Position numbers and translations under genes: made by a program
Shown here: positions 27,084 through 34,613 of the stretch, in pieces
Layout of the letters: every line of letters begins with the position of its first letter
Position numbering within the stretch: the first letter of the stretch is position 1
The notes under the pieces: model-generated
Seen by the model: only the letters and a program-made list of their open reading frames with translations
Told to the model about the DNA's origin: nothing
Databases searched by the model: none
Assembly: GCF_025452195.1 (NCBI RefSeq)
Contig: NZ_CP104973.1
Span: forward strand, 1,786,001-1,850,000
Reading direction: 5' to 3'
DNA length: 64,000 bases
Origin: Phyllobacterium zundukense
Lineage (GTDB): Bacteria > Pseudomonadota > Alphaproteobacteria > Rhizobiales > Rhizobiaceae

Positions 27084-27934
27084 CCTGTCGAGAGGGCCAC
27101 GCCTAGGCTGGCAATGACCATTCCGACCAATTGAAACGGTGTCAGTGTCTCGCCGAACAGCGCATAGGCCATCAGTGCCGTGACACCCGGGACCAGATAG
27201 AACAGCGATGCGACCTTGGACACCGCGCCCTGATTGATGAGCAGCATCAGCAGCAGCACGGCGCCTATCGACAGGACGAAAACGAGCCAGAACATGGCGA
27301 ATATCAATTCGCCCGACCAGATGATGGTGTGGGTCTCCAGTAAGAGCGAGAATATGCCGGTGAGGACGGCGGCGCCAAGATATTGCAGAGTCGTACCCGC
27401 CTTCAGATCGATATTGCCGGCAAAACGCTTTTGCCAGACAGTGCCGATGCTGATGGCGATAACTGAAAAGATTGCCGCTGAAACCGTCGCCGGCGTGATG
27501 CCGCCGGTGGAAATGACGAGCTTCGGCCAAAGGACCATGGCGACGCCGATGCAGCCGACGGCAAGCCCGGCCCAATGGCGCGGCTGGATGGTTTCGCCGA
27601 GTACCAACCCCGCGATCAGGGCTGTGATCAAGGGCTGCAGCCCGACGACGAGCGCCGACATGCCTGCGGGCAATCCATTGTGAATGGCCCAGAACGCGGC
27701 TCCGAGATAAGCCCCATGTATCAGGCAGCCCGCGATGATCGCGTGCCTTGCACCGCGTTTGCTGGGCCAATGATTGCCATCGAGTACCACCCAGAGGCCA
27801 AGGATGGCTCCCGCGATCAAAAACCGCACCATGAGGAAATAGAACGGTTCCATATAGGGCATGGCGTAGCGAGCGCCGATGAAGCCGGTGGCCCAAAGAA
27901 CAACAAACAGAGCGGGAAAATAGCGGACGGGCAT
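27050..27934 (-). CDS. DMT-superfamily (EamA) transporter
   Basis: A 294-residue protein with about ten membrane segments in two EamA repeats. The first repeat begins FVVLWATGFIGARYAMPYM. Metabolite exporters of this kind move small organic molecules; the substrate cannot be told. It is convergent with and overlaps the YihY gene by 34 bases. Confidence 0.88.
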   Translation of the reverse strand: MPVRYFPALFVVLWATGFIGARYAMPYMEPFYFLMVRFLIAGAILGLWVVLDGNHWPSKRGARHAIIAGCLIHGAYLGAAFWAIHNGLPAGMSALVVGLQPLITALIAGLVLGETIQPRHWAGLAVGCIGVAMVLWPKLVISTGGITPATVSAAIFSVIAISIGTVWQKRFAGNIDLKAGTTLQYLGAAVLTGIFSLLLETHTIIWSGELIFAMFWLVFVLSIGAVLLLMLLINQGAVSKVASLFYLVPGVTALMAYALFGETLTPFQLVGMVIASLGVALSTGQRRVASSISQ

Positions 27935-28025
27935 AGTCGGGAGACCGGATCAGGGATGGATAGTGGTGCTGATCTATACCGAATTGGTTTCAACAACCAG
28001 ACGTTGCCTAAGGATAAGATTGGGT

Positions 28026-28141
28026 GCGTGGTTCGACAAGCTCACCATGAGGGAGGTTGGGTGCGTTCCACGGATAGTCGCGGAGGTTGCGACTGTCTGC
28101 AGTCAACCAATCTCCCTCATGGTGAGCTTGTCGAACCACGC
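28026..28141. repeat. Inverted-repeat element D1
   Basis: The 30-base arms at 28026-28055 (GCGTGGTTCGACAAGCTCAC...) and 28112-28141 are a perfect inverted repeat, with about 56 bases between. It is the same family as 58441-58625. It lies in the 228-base gap between the DMT gene start and the gluQRS stop; nothing else is seen there. Confidence 0.9.
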
Positions 28142-28162
28142 ATGGCCGCTTTGCCAATCGAG

Positions 28163-29023
28163 CTAGACACCAACCATACTGCGTATTTCTTCGGCGCTCA
28201 CACCTTCTTGCCGCAGTGAATGCAACGCGGTGTCCCTGCGGCTTTTCGAAAGTTTCTCCCCGTCGTGATCCAGGATAAGCGCATGGTGGTGGTAAACCGG
28301 CGGCTCGATATCGAATATCCGCTGCAGCAGGCGATGGACGCTTGTGGCCTGGAAAAGGTCCTTGCCGCGCACGACGTGGGTGATGCCCTGCAGCGCATCG
28401 TCGATCACGACCGATAGATGATAGCTCGTCGGCATATCCTTTCGCGCAATGATGACGTCACCCCAAACGTGCGGTGCGGCTTCAACGGCGCGTTTTTCAG
28501 GTTCAAGCTCGGTCCAGAAAAGCGGCTCGCCAACATGTTCAAGCGCATCGTCCATATTCAAACGCCACGAAAATGGCTGCCCGCCGCTGATCCGCCGTTT
28601 TCGCTCGGTGTTCGAGAGCTGCCGGTCCGTCGGCGGATAGAGCAGGGCACCGTCCGGATCGCGCGGCCAAGTCCCATTTCCACCAAGGTTTTCGATTTCG
28701 TGTTTGATCTCGCCGCGGCTTAGAAACGCCGGATAGACAAGTTCCATACCGATCAGCCGATCGAGCGCCTCGCGGTAGACAGCGAAGTGTTCCGACTGAC
28801 GGCGGACCGGCTTCTCCCACTCGAAGCCGATCCAGTGCAGGTCCTCCTGCATGGTCTGTTCGAGTTCCGGGGTGCAGCGCTCGCGGTCGATATCCTCCAT
28901 GCGCAGCAGCAGTCGGCCGCCTGCATCGCGCGCCATCTGCTGGTTGAGCAACGCGGAATAGGCATGGCCGAGATGCAGATGGCCATTGGGGCTGGGGGCA
29001 AAACGGAATACCGGAACTGTCAT
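28163..29023 (-). CDS. gluQ: Glutamyl-Q tRNA(Asp) synthetase
   Basis: A 286-residue class I synthetase-like enzyme that attaches glutamate to queuosine in tRNA(Asp). It lacks the anticodon-binding domain of GltX, as expected. The HIGH-like HLHLGHA and the KMSKS-like KLSKSRRD are present. The start MTVPVFRFAPSPNG is chosen at 29023. It is divergent from a DNA glycosylase gene. Confidence 0.93.
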   Translation of the reverse strand: MTVPVFRFAPSPNGHLHLGHAYSALLNQQMARDAGGRLLLRMEDIDRERCTPELEQTMQEDLHWIGFEWEKPVRRQSEHFAVYREALDRLIGMELVYPAFLSRGEIKHEIENLGGNGTWPRDPDGALLYPPTDRQLSNTERKRRISGGQPFSWRLNMDDALEHVGEPLFWTELEPEKRAVEAAPHVWGDVIIARKDMPTSYHLSVVIDDALQGITHVVRGKDLFQATSVHRLLQRIFDIEPPVYHHHALILDHDGEKLSKSRRDTALHSLRQEGVSAEEIRSMVGV

Positions 29024-29103
29024 GAGTGATGAGTGGCGTTCTTGCGTGGGTATCGAGGCAATTGATACGGTGTTTCTCAAACGAAGCAAAGTGAACGATT
29101 GCA

Positions 29104-29748
29104 ATGCGCAGAATTGATACGCTCGAGGATATTGCGGAAGGGCTCGAAGCCTTGCTGCAAACGCACCCCGAACTTGTGGCGATAGCCGAACGCGCCGGGC
29201 CGCTGCCGCTGCGCCGCTCCGTCCCGGGCTTCGAGAGCCTTGCCTCGGTGATCGTTTCGCAGCAGGTCTCCAAGGCCAGTGCCGATTCGATCTGGAAGCG
29301 GCTTGTCAGCATCATCGATCCCCTGACACCGGAAAACTACCTTGCAGCCGGCGAGGAGGCGTGGCGCCTTGCCGGCCTGTCCCGCGCCAAACAGGCCACT
29401 CTCGCCCGGATCAGCGAAGCGGTAATAGCGGGAGAACTCGATCTCACCGCTTTGGCGGATATGCCGATTGAAGAGGCCATGCGGGTAATGACAAATGTGA
29501 AAGGCATCGGGCCCTGGACGGCGGAAGTCTATCTGCTGTTTTCCGCTGGCCATGCGGACGTGTTCCCATCGGGCGATGTCGCGCTTCAGCATGCCTATGC
29601 CCATGCCTATGGCGAATCAGTGCGGCCGGACTCCAAGGCGTTGCGGCTCTTTGCGGAGCGCTGGACCCCGTGGCGCGGTGTTGCCGCCCGACTTTTCTGG
29701 GCTTACTATGCCGCAACGCGTGGCCGCGATGGCACACCAATGCCATGA
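29104..29748 (+). CDS. AlkA-like DNA-3-methyladenine glycosylase (HhH-GPD)
   Basis: A 214-residue base-excision repair enzyme. The helix-hairpin-helix VKGIGPWTAEVYLL and the catalytic Asp in SGDVALQ give the HhH-GPD signature. The sequence VIVSQQVSKASADSIW is typical of the AlkA branch. It lacks the N-terminal domain of E. coli AlkA and has no Fe-S cysteine cluster. Confidence 0.9.
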   Translation: MRRIDTLEDIAEGLEALLQTHPELVAIAERAGPLPLRRSVPGFESLASVIVSQQVSKASADSIWKRLVSIIDPLTPENYLAAGEEAWRLAGLSRAKQATLARISEAVIAGELDLTALADMPIEEAMRVMTNVKGIGPWTAEVYLLFSAGHADVFPSGDVALQHAYAHAYGESVRPDSKALRLFAERWTPWRGVAARLFWAYYAATRGRDGTPMP

Positions 29749-29834
29749 AGTTGAAATAACGGGGTTTTTCCTCAGCAAACACCGCAATTTGCTTCACATT
29801 CCTGTCACGTCCAGCTTACAATAATGCAAGCCTG

Positions 29835-30416
29835 ATGGTTGGATTGGGAGTTGATTCCTTGACAATAGCCGTCTCGCCGGACGGGTTACCGGCTCTGGTA
29901 CTCAATGCGGACTACCGTCCGCTCAGTTATTATCCCTTGTCGCTCTGGTCCTGGCAGGACGCGATCAAGGCGGTTTTTCTTGACCGTGTGAACATCGTCG
30001 CCGAATACGAGCATGAGGTGTCCTCGCCCTCCTTCGCGATGCGGCTACCCAGCGTGGTATCGCTCAAGACCTACATCAAACCCACGCGCAATCCTGCCTT
30101 TACCCGGTTCAACGTCTTCCTGCGCGACCGGTTCGAATGCCAATATTGCGGCTCGGAAGAAGATCTGACTTTCGATCACGTCATCCCGCGCTGTGCTGGC
30201 GGCGAAACGATCTGGCAGAATGTCGTGGCAGCCTGTTCACCTTGCAATCTTCGCAAGGGCGGTCTGATGCCCAACCGTGCCAAAATGTGGCCGCGACAGA
30301 AACCCTATGAACCGACCGTGCATGATCTGCACAATAACGGCCGGCTGTTTCCGCCAAACCATCTGCACGAAAGCTGGATGGATTATCTGTACTGGGATGT
30401 CGAACTCGAACCCTGA
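29835..30416 (+). CDS. HNH endonuclease-family protein
   Basis: A 193-residue protein with an HNH domain at about residues 95-145. Zinc-binding CQYC and CSPC pairs flank the active block LTFDHVIPRCAGG. The family is widely conserved in alphaproteobacteria as a lone chromosomal gene, and its function is unknown. ATG at 29835 is used; an in-frame TTG at 29859 is possible. The TGA stop falls in the CTGAGACC end of repeat A8. Confidence 0.87.
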   Translation: MVGLGVDSLTIAVSPDGLPALVLNADYRPLSYYPLSLWSWQDAIKAVFLDRVNIVAEYEHEVSSPSFAMRLPSVVSLKTYIKPTRNPAFTRFNVFLRDRFECQYCGSEEDLTFDHVIPRCAGGETIWQNVVAACSPCNLRKGGLMPNRAKMWPRQKPYEPTVHDLHNNGRLFPPNHLHESWMDYLYWDVELEP

Positions 30417-30557
30417 GACCCCTGCCAATCCACCCCGATGGCCATCTGATGTGGTTTTCTGCGCTCCCGTTGCTCACGAACCCAAAAGTTCGCTGCGCTA
30501 CGGTTCTCGCAAACCGCACCAGCTGACTCAGCGGGCTGAATTCTCAGATGGTCTCAG
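30413..30557. repeat. Dispersed palindromic element A8
   Basis: A family A copy bounded by inverted CTGAGACC (30413-30420) and GGTCTCAG (30550-30557). It is closest to A1, sharing AATCCACCCCGATGGCCAT and GGCTGAATTCTCA. It starts inside the HNH gene stop codon and ends 9 bases before the dsbB stop. Confidence 0.87.
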
Positions 30558-30565
30558 CGACGGCA

Positions 30566-31069
30566 CTACGCCTTCACTGCGCCACGAAATGCGACGATCA
30601 TCAAGATCAGGCTGGCGATGGCATTCCAGCCGGCAAAGGACAGGCCAAGTACGCGCAGCGCGGCCGTATCGCATGCGGGCGGGTGAATGGCATTCATATC
30701 CTTCAGGAGATTACCCGCATCGGTGGTGATCGACATGGATACTGCGGTGCAATCCGTTGGTCCGGCCCAGAACTTCCATTCGACGCCCGCATGGAAGACG
30801 GCGAGGCCGAGGCCAACGAGCATGAGGAGCCCTCCAAGTGCCAGCAGGAGACGCGTAAGGCTCGCTGGCCATTTCAGGCTGGACGAGGCAACCGCCAAGG
30901 CCATCAGCGGAATGCCGGCATAATAGGGATAGCGCTGCTCAAGACATAATTTGCAGGGCAGATACCCGCCGATATACTGAAAACCAAGCGCAGACCCGAC
31001 CGTGAAAATCATTGCGAGGAAGAGAAATACAGCCGTCCTGAAATGGATGGGGGAATTCGTTGCACTCAT
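30566..31069 (-). CDS. dsbB: Disulfide bond formation protein B
   Basis: A 167-residue membrane protein with four membrane segments that reoxidises DsbA using quinone. The first periplasmic loop has the redox pair PCKLC, followed by LEQRYPYY. The second loop has two further cysteines (TDC and PACD), as in DsbB. It is co-oriented with the YqaA gene 33 bases upstream. Confidence 0.9.
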   Translation of the reverse strand: MSATNSPIHFRTAVFLFLAMIFTVGSALGFQYIGGYLPCKLCLEQRYPYYAGIPLMALAVASSSLKWPASLTRLLLALGGLLMLVGLGLAVFHAGVEWKFWAGPTDCTAVSMSITTDAGNLLKDMNAIHPPACDTAALRVLGLSFAGWNAIASLILMIVAFRGAVKA

Positions 31070-31102
31070 ACTATCTTGACGTCCTCATTCATGGCGATCG
31101 CT

Positions 31103-31696
31103 TTACAACTGGGTGTAGTGGAACAGAGCATAGAGCAAAATCAGGACAAGTGCTGCTGCGCCCGCAATCAGGCCAAGCCGTTTTTCGATGAAGCCGCGAA
31201 TAGGTTCGCCGTAACGCCGCAAAAGCCAGGCGAGGAAGAGAAAGCGCGCGCCGCGCGCCAGCACCGCCGAGACGATGAACAGCCAGATATTGATACCCGC
31301 GGCTCCGGAAAGAATCGTGACGACCTTGATCGGCGGCAGGTGGGCGAGGCCGGATGTGACCAAGAGGAGCAGGATCGCATCGGCGCTGGTCGAACCGCGC
31401 AATTGCTCGAAGGCATCGAGCTTGCCGTACATTTCAAGGATCGGCTTCGCCAGTGTTTCATAGGCATAGTAGCCGAGCAGCCAGCCTGCTATGCCTCCGA
31501 GGACAGATGCGATCGTTGCCACCAGCGCATAGCGGTAGGCTCGTTCGGGCCGCGCCAGCGCCATCGGCAGGAACAGCACATCGGCCGGAACGAGGAACAC
31601 CGAGCTTTCAATGAATGCGATGATGGCAAGCCAGACCTCCGCCGATTTGCGCGCAGCCAGAGACATGGTCCAATCGTATAGTCTGCGCAGCATCAA
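31103..31696 (-). CDS. YqaA/DedA-like SNARE-associated membrane protein
   Basis: A 197-residue protein with four to five membrane segments, of the YqaA branch of the DedA/SNARE-associated (VTT) family, some members of which act in lipid flipping. Blocks ESSVFLVPADVLFLPM and GGIAGWLLGYYAYE are typical. The function of this branch is not established. Confidence 0.85.
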   Translation of the reverse strand: MMLRRLYDWTMSLAARKSAEVWLAIIAFIESSVFLVPADVLFLPMALARPERAYRYALVATIASVLGGIAGWLLGYYAYETLAKPILEMYGKLDAFEQLRGSTSADAILLLLVTSGLAHLPPIKVVTILSGAAGINIWLFIVSAVLARGARFLFLAWLLRRYGEPIRGFIEKRLGLIAGAAALVLILLYALFHYTQL

Positions 31697-31744
31697 GTCG
31701 GTTCCTGTGGGGGGGAGGCTATTTCGGAAAGTCGGGTGATCTTT

Positions 31745-31890
31745 AGGCTCTGTCGATATTCACGTCATGACAGCCTGCAAATGGCGTTTTTCTGTGTTTC
31801 CGGTGCTCATGAACGTGAATGTTCACTGCGCTCCGGTTCTCGAAAACCACCATTCTCGGCTCGCCTTGACCTTGAATCTCGACGGACCCT
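31745..31890. repeat. Dispersed palindromic element A4
   Basis: Family A copy with TCGATATTCACGTCATGACA and GCCTGCAAATGGCGTTTTTC on the left, and AAAACCACCATTCTCGGCTC with CTTGAATCTCGACGGACCCT on the right. Its ends are inverted. It is most of what is found in the 405-base gap from 31697 to the tRNA; the rest looks like the tRNA promoter region plus another CTAGAGC motif at 31889. Confidence 0.85.
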
Positions 31891-32028
31891 AGAGCAAACC
31901 GCAGCCAAATGGAATCGTTTCGCTCAATTTTTGCCAAAGGCTCTTTTCCTGGCCATTCGCCTCTATTTGTCTCGTGCGGGCAGGGCAACACACGACTGTG
32001 TTACATTCAAGAAATCATCTTATTGCTG

Positions 32029-32057
32029 TTGACCGAAGGGTGGCTCTGCATGTATTT
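32029..32057 (+). promoter_or_regulatory. Possible promoter of the tRNA-Leu gene
   Basis: TTGACC at 32029-32034 is followed after 16-17 bases by TGTATTT. The spacing fits a housekeeping sigma-70 promoter, with transcription starting about 40 bases before the tRNA. The -10 match is weak. Confidence 0.4.
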
Positions 32058-32101
32058 GGCTTTTCACGGTCGTGGGTTCACCCATATCCGACGCTCTTGC
32101 G

Positions 32102-32182
32102 GCCCCCTTGGCGGAATTGGTAGACGCGCCTGACTCAAAATCAGGTTCCGAAAGGAGTGCTGGTTCGATTCCGGCTAGGCGG
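32102..32182 (+). tRNA. tRNA-Leu(CAA) with a disrupted 3' acceptor strand
   Basis: The 5' acceptor strand GCCCCCT, D arm, anticodon arm CCTGA-CTCAAAA-TCAGG (anticodon CAA), long variable arm and T arm GCTGG-TTCGATT-CCGGC are all normal for a class II leucine tRNA. The 3' acceptor strand should be close to AGGGGGC, but reads TAGGCGG, and no CCA follows. That DNA is the end of chrA, coded on the other strand. With one extra base, AGGCGGT would still pair at six of seven positions with a C-C mismatch, so activity is not fully excluded. I see this as a tRNA cut at a cassette junction. Confidence 0.75.
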
Positions 32183-33599
32183 TAATCATCGTACCGGCGA
32201 GGACGATCCACGCTACACCCACCATCGCGCACACCAGGAGCGTGAGGATAACGTTGGCGCGAAACCTGAATAACGCCAGCATTGCAGCTGCGGTCAAAAG
32301 CAATGACGGCTCGTTCAAGGAGCTCAATACCGGAACATCGAGCGAGAACCATCCGAGCTTGTAGTTATAAACTTGTCTGAACAGTACATGTAGTCCGAAC
32401 CAGATCGCCAAGTTCAAAATGACGCCAACAACTGCAGCTGTGATCGCGGACATCGCGCCTGTCAGCGCCGTGTTCCCCCGCAAGCTCTCGATGAACGGTG
32501 CGCCAAGGAATATCCACAGAAAGCAGGGGATGAACGTCACCCATGTCGTCAGGACAGCGCCGATGCCAGCCGCAACGAAGGGGTCCAGGACGCCCGGATT
32601 CCGGAACGCTGCCATGAAGCCAACGAACTGAACGACCATGATCAGCGGTCCTGGCGTCGTCTCGGCCATTCCCAAGCCGTCAAGCATCTCTCCGGGTTTC
32701 AGCCAGCCATAGTACTGAACTGCCTCCTGCGCTACGTAGGCAAGGACGGCGTAAGCACCGCCGAACGTGACAACCGCCATCTGGCTGAAGAAGATCGCGA
32801 CCTTGGAGAAGACGTTGTCGAGGCCGAGGAAGGCAACAAGGAGCGCGACCGGGATCAGCCAGAGCGCAAGTAACACGCCCGAGACCTTCAATGACCAGGC
32901 AAGGTTGGGCCGCGCGTGACGAGGGATCACTTCGCCCAGCGCCGAATCTCGGTCTTCCAGTGCGGCACCGGCACCGGACTTGTGCCCGCCGCCGATCCGG
33001 AAATGCGGTGATGCGACCCGCCCGCCAATGTAGCCGACCACGCCCGCTGTCAGGATGATCATGGGAAACGGGACGTGAAGGAAGAAGATCGCGATAAAGG
33101 CGCACGACGCAATTGCGATCATCGCGTTGTTCTTCAGCGCCCTTTCACCGATCCGGAACACTGCTTGAAAAACTACGGCAAGCACTGCAGCCTTCAGTCC
33201 GAAGAACAATCCTTCAACTACATCGATGCTGCCGTAGGCGACATAAATGTAGCTGAGGCAAAGGATTGCAAGGAACCCGGGTAGAACGAAGAGGGCACCT
33301 GCAACAAGGCCCCCACGTGTCCTGTGCAACAGCCATCCGATGTAGATTGCCAGCTGTTGTGCTTCCGGTCCCGGCAAAAGCATGCAGTAGTTCAGAGCAT
33401 GCAGGAAGCGGTGCTCGCCTATCCAACGCTTCTCTTCGACAATGATGCGATGCATAACCGCGATCTGGCCAGCAGGACCGCCAAAACTTAGAGCGGCGAT
33501 CCTTGCCCAGACTTTCACCGCGTCCGCGAAGGAGATGCCATGTTCATGCACTTGCTTGTCTGAAAGCGCGTCTGCCTTGCTGATGATGTCGGCCATCAT
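32175..33599 (-). CDS. chrA: Chromate efflux transporter ChrA
   Basis: A 474-residue long-chain CHR-family membrane transporter that exports chromate. It has two homologous CHR halves, with FGGPAGQIAVMHR near the N-terminus and TFGGAYAVLAYVAQEAV in the second half, and LPGPEAQQLA and ETTPGPL motifs. ATG at 33599 overlaps the TGA of the upstream chrB-like gene (ATGA), giving coupling; another ATG follows directly. The 3' end forms the junction with the tRNA-Leu gene. Confidence 0.93.
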   Translation of the reverse strand: MMADIISKADALSDKQVHEHGISFADAVKVWARIAALSFGGPAGQIAVMHRIIVEEKRWIGEHRFLHALNYCMLLPGPEAQQLAIYIGWLLHRTRGGLVAGALFVLPGFLAILCLSYIYVAYGSIDVVEGLFFGLKAAVLAVVFQAVFRIGERALKNNAMIAIASCAFIAIFFLHVPFPMIILTAGVVGYIGGRVASPHFRIGGGHKSGAGAALEDRDSALGEVIPRHARPNLAWSLKVSGVLLALWLIPVALLVAFLGLDNVFSKVAIFFSQMAVVTFGGAYAVLAYVAQEAVQYYGWLKPGEMLDGLGMAETTPGPLIMVVQFVGFMAAFRNPGVLDPFVAAGIGAVLTTWVTFIPCFLWIFLGAPFIESLRGNTALTGAMSAITAAVVGVILNLAIWFGLHVLFRQVYNYKLGWFSLDVPVLSSLNEPSLLLTAAAMLALFRFRANVILTLLVCAMVGVAWIVLAGTMITA

Positions 33600-34414
33600 G
33601 CTGTCCGTTTCGCCGAGGGCCAATTGTGTTTCTCGTCTGTCGCGTCCCGGCTCCAGCGATAGAAGGCATCGTAAAGTCCAAGGCCAGCTTCCAGTTGCTC
33701 ATGATCGTCAGTGTACATCCTCGACAGTCCGAGGGACGCTGCCAACAGGCCAGATGCTTCCGGGGCAAGATCGAGTCGTGCTGTGTCGGCCCCTCGCACA
33801 ATTGTGGCCAGCCGTAGCAAAGGCTCCGATGACAAGCCGAGTTCGTCAATCATGACATCAAAGGTGCAGAGCTCTTCGCGGTGGCTCCAGAAGACCTCTT
33901 CGATATCATAAGGCGCTGCATCGAACCGGTCCGCCACATCGGCGACATCTGCCGGAGGGACGAACAGAAAGACGGCATAGGGATCAACGAAACGCTTGAT
34001 CAACCAGGGACAAGCGATGCGATCGATCTTGGGCCGCGCTCTCGTCACCCAAACGGTACGCCCTTGGCTATCCCGAAGTGGCAACTTCGATACGGGGACG
34101 ACTGCCAATCCGGACGCAACCCAAGCCTCGAACCCGCCATCGAGAACATTCGCGTCAATACCGGATTGCCGAAGCCACGCGGCCACGCCATGGCTGAGCT
34201 TTCGACCGCGCTGACAGATCACAATAGCGGCACGAGTTTCCAAATGGCCGAGCCAAGCTTGGACGTCGCTATAGCTGCGCCGGATTGATCCGGGGATCAG
34301 GCGCGGATCGGCCGCAAAGTCGTCGTCGGTTCGAACATCGACAAGGATGGGACAGCCGGGTGTGCCAACCAGGCGGGATAGTTTTTCAGAAGAAATTTCG
34401 AGAAGCGAAGTCAT
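33596..34414 (-). CDS. Rhodanese-ChrB fusion, chromate resistance protein
   Basis: A 272-residue protein with an N-terminal rhodanese domain (residues 5-105; Cys67 in the VICQRGRKLS active loop) and a ChrB C-terminal domain (about 120-265; RPKIDRIACPWLIKRFVDP, FDAAPYDIEEVFWSH, TFDVMIDELGL). ChrB proteins respond to chromate or superoxide and help ChrA. The usual ChrB N-terminal DNA-binding part is absent here and replaced by rhodanese, so direct regulation of chrA is doubtful. Confidence 0.88.
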   Translation of the reverse strand: MTSLLEISSEKLSRLVGTPGCPILVDVRTDDDFAADPRLIPGSIRRSYSDVQAWLGHLETRAAIVICQRGRKLSHGVAAWLRQSGIDANVLDGGFEAWVASGLAVVPVSKLPLRDSQGRTVWVTRARPKIDRIACPWLIKRFVDPYAVFLFVPPADVADVADRFDAAPYDIEEVFWSHREELCTFDVMIDELGLSSEPLLRLATIVRGADTARLDLAPEASGLLAASLGLSRMYTDDHEQLEAGLGLYDAFYRWSRDATDEKHNWPSAKRTA

Positions 34415-34506
34415 GACGCGTCCTCCGTTGATCGGTTACTCCGGACGCGATACTTCGGCTGACGCCTTGTGGGGTGATCGCAACCCCCATTACAACATAA
34501 TGTCAC

Positions 34507-34525
34507 CTTGTCGACACGTGTCAAG
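34507..34525. promoter_or_regulatory. Candidate operator palindrome in the chr divergent region
   Basis: CTTGTCGACACGTGTCAAG is a near-perfect palindrome whose 10-base centre GACACGTGTC is exact. It lies in the 199-base interval between the divergent chrB-like and DMT genes, where a shared regulator could bind. No regulator gene is seen in the cassette. Confidence 0.45.
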
Positions 34526-34613
34526 TACGCGAGGGCCTGGCAGCGTTCCATTGTGACGGATAAGATCGCGTTGATATCAATCGCGAAACCCAAATGGACG
34601 ATGGGTGGGCTGA

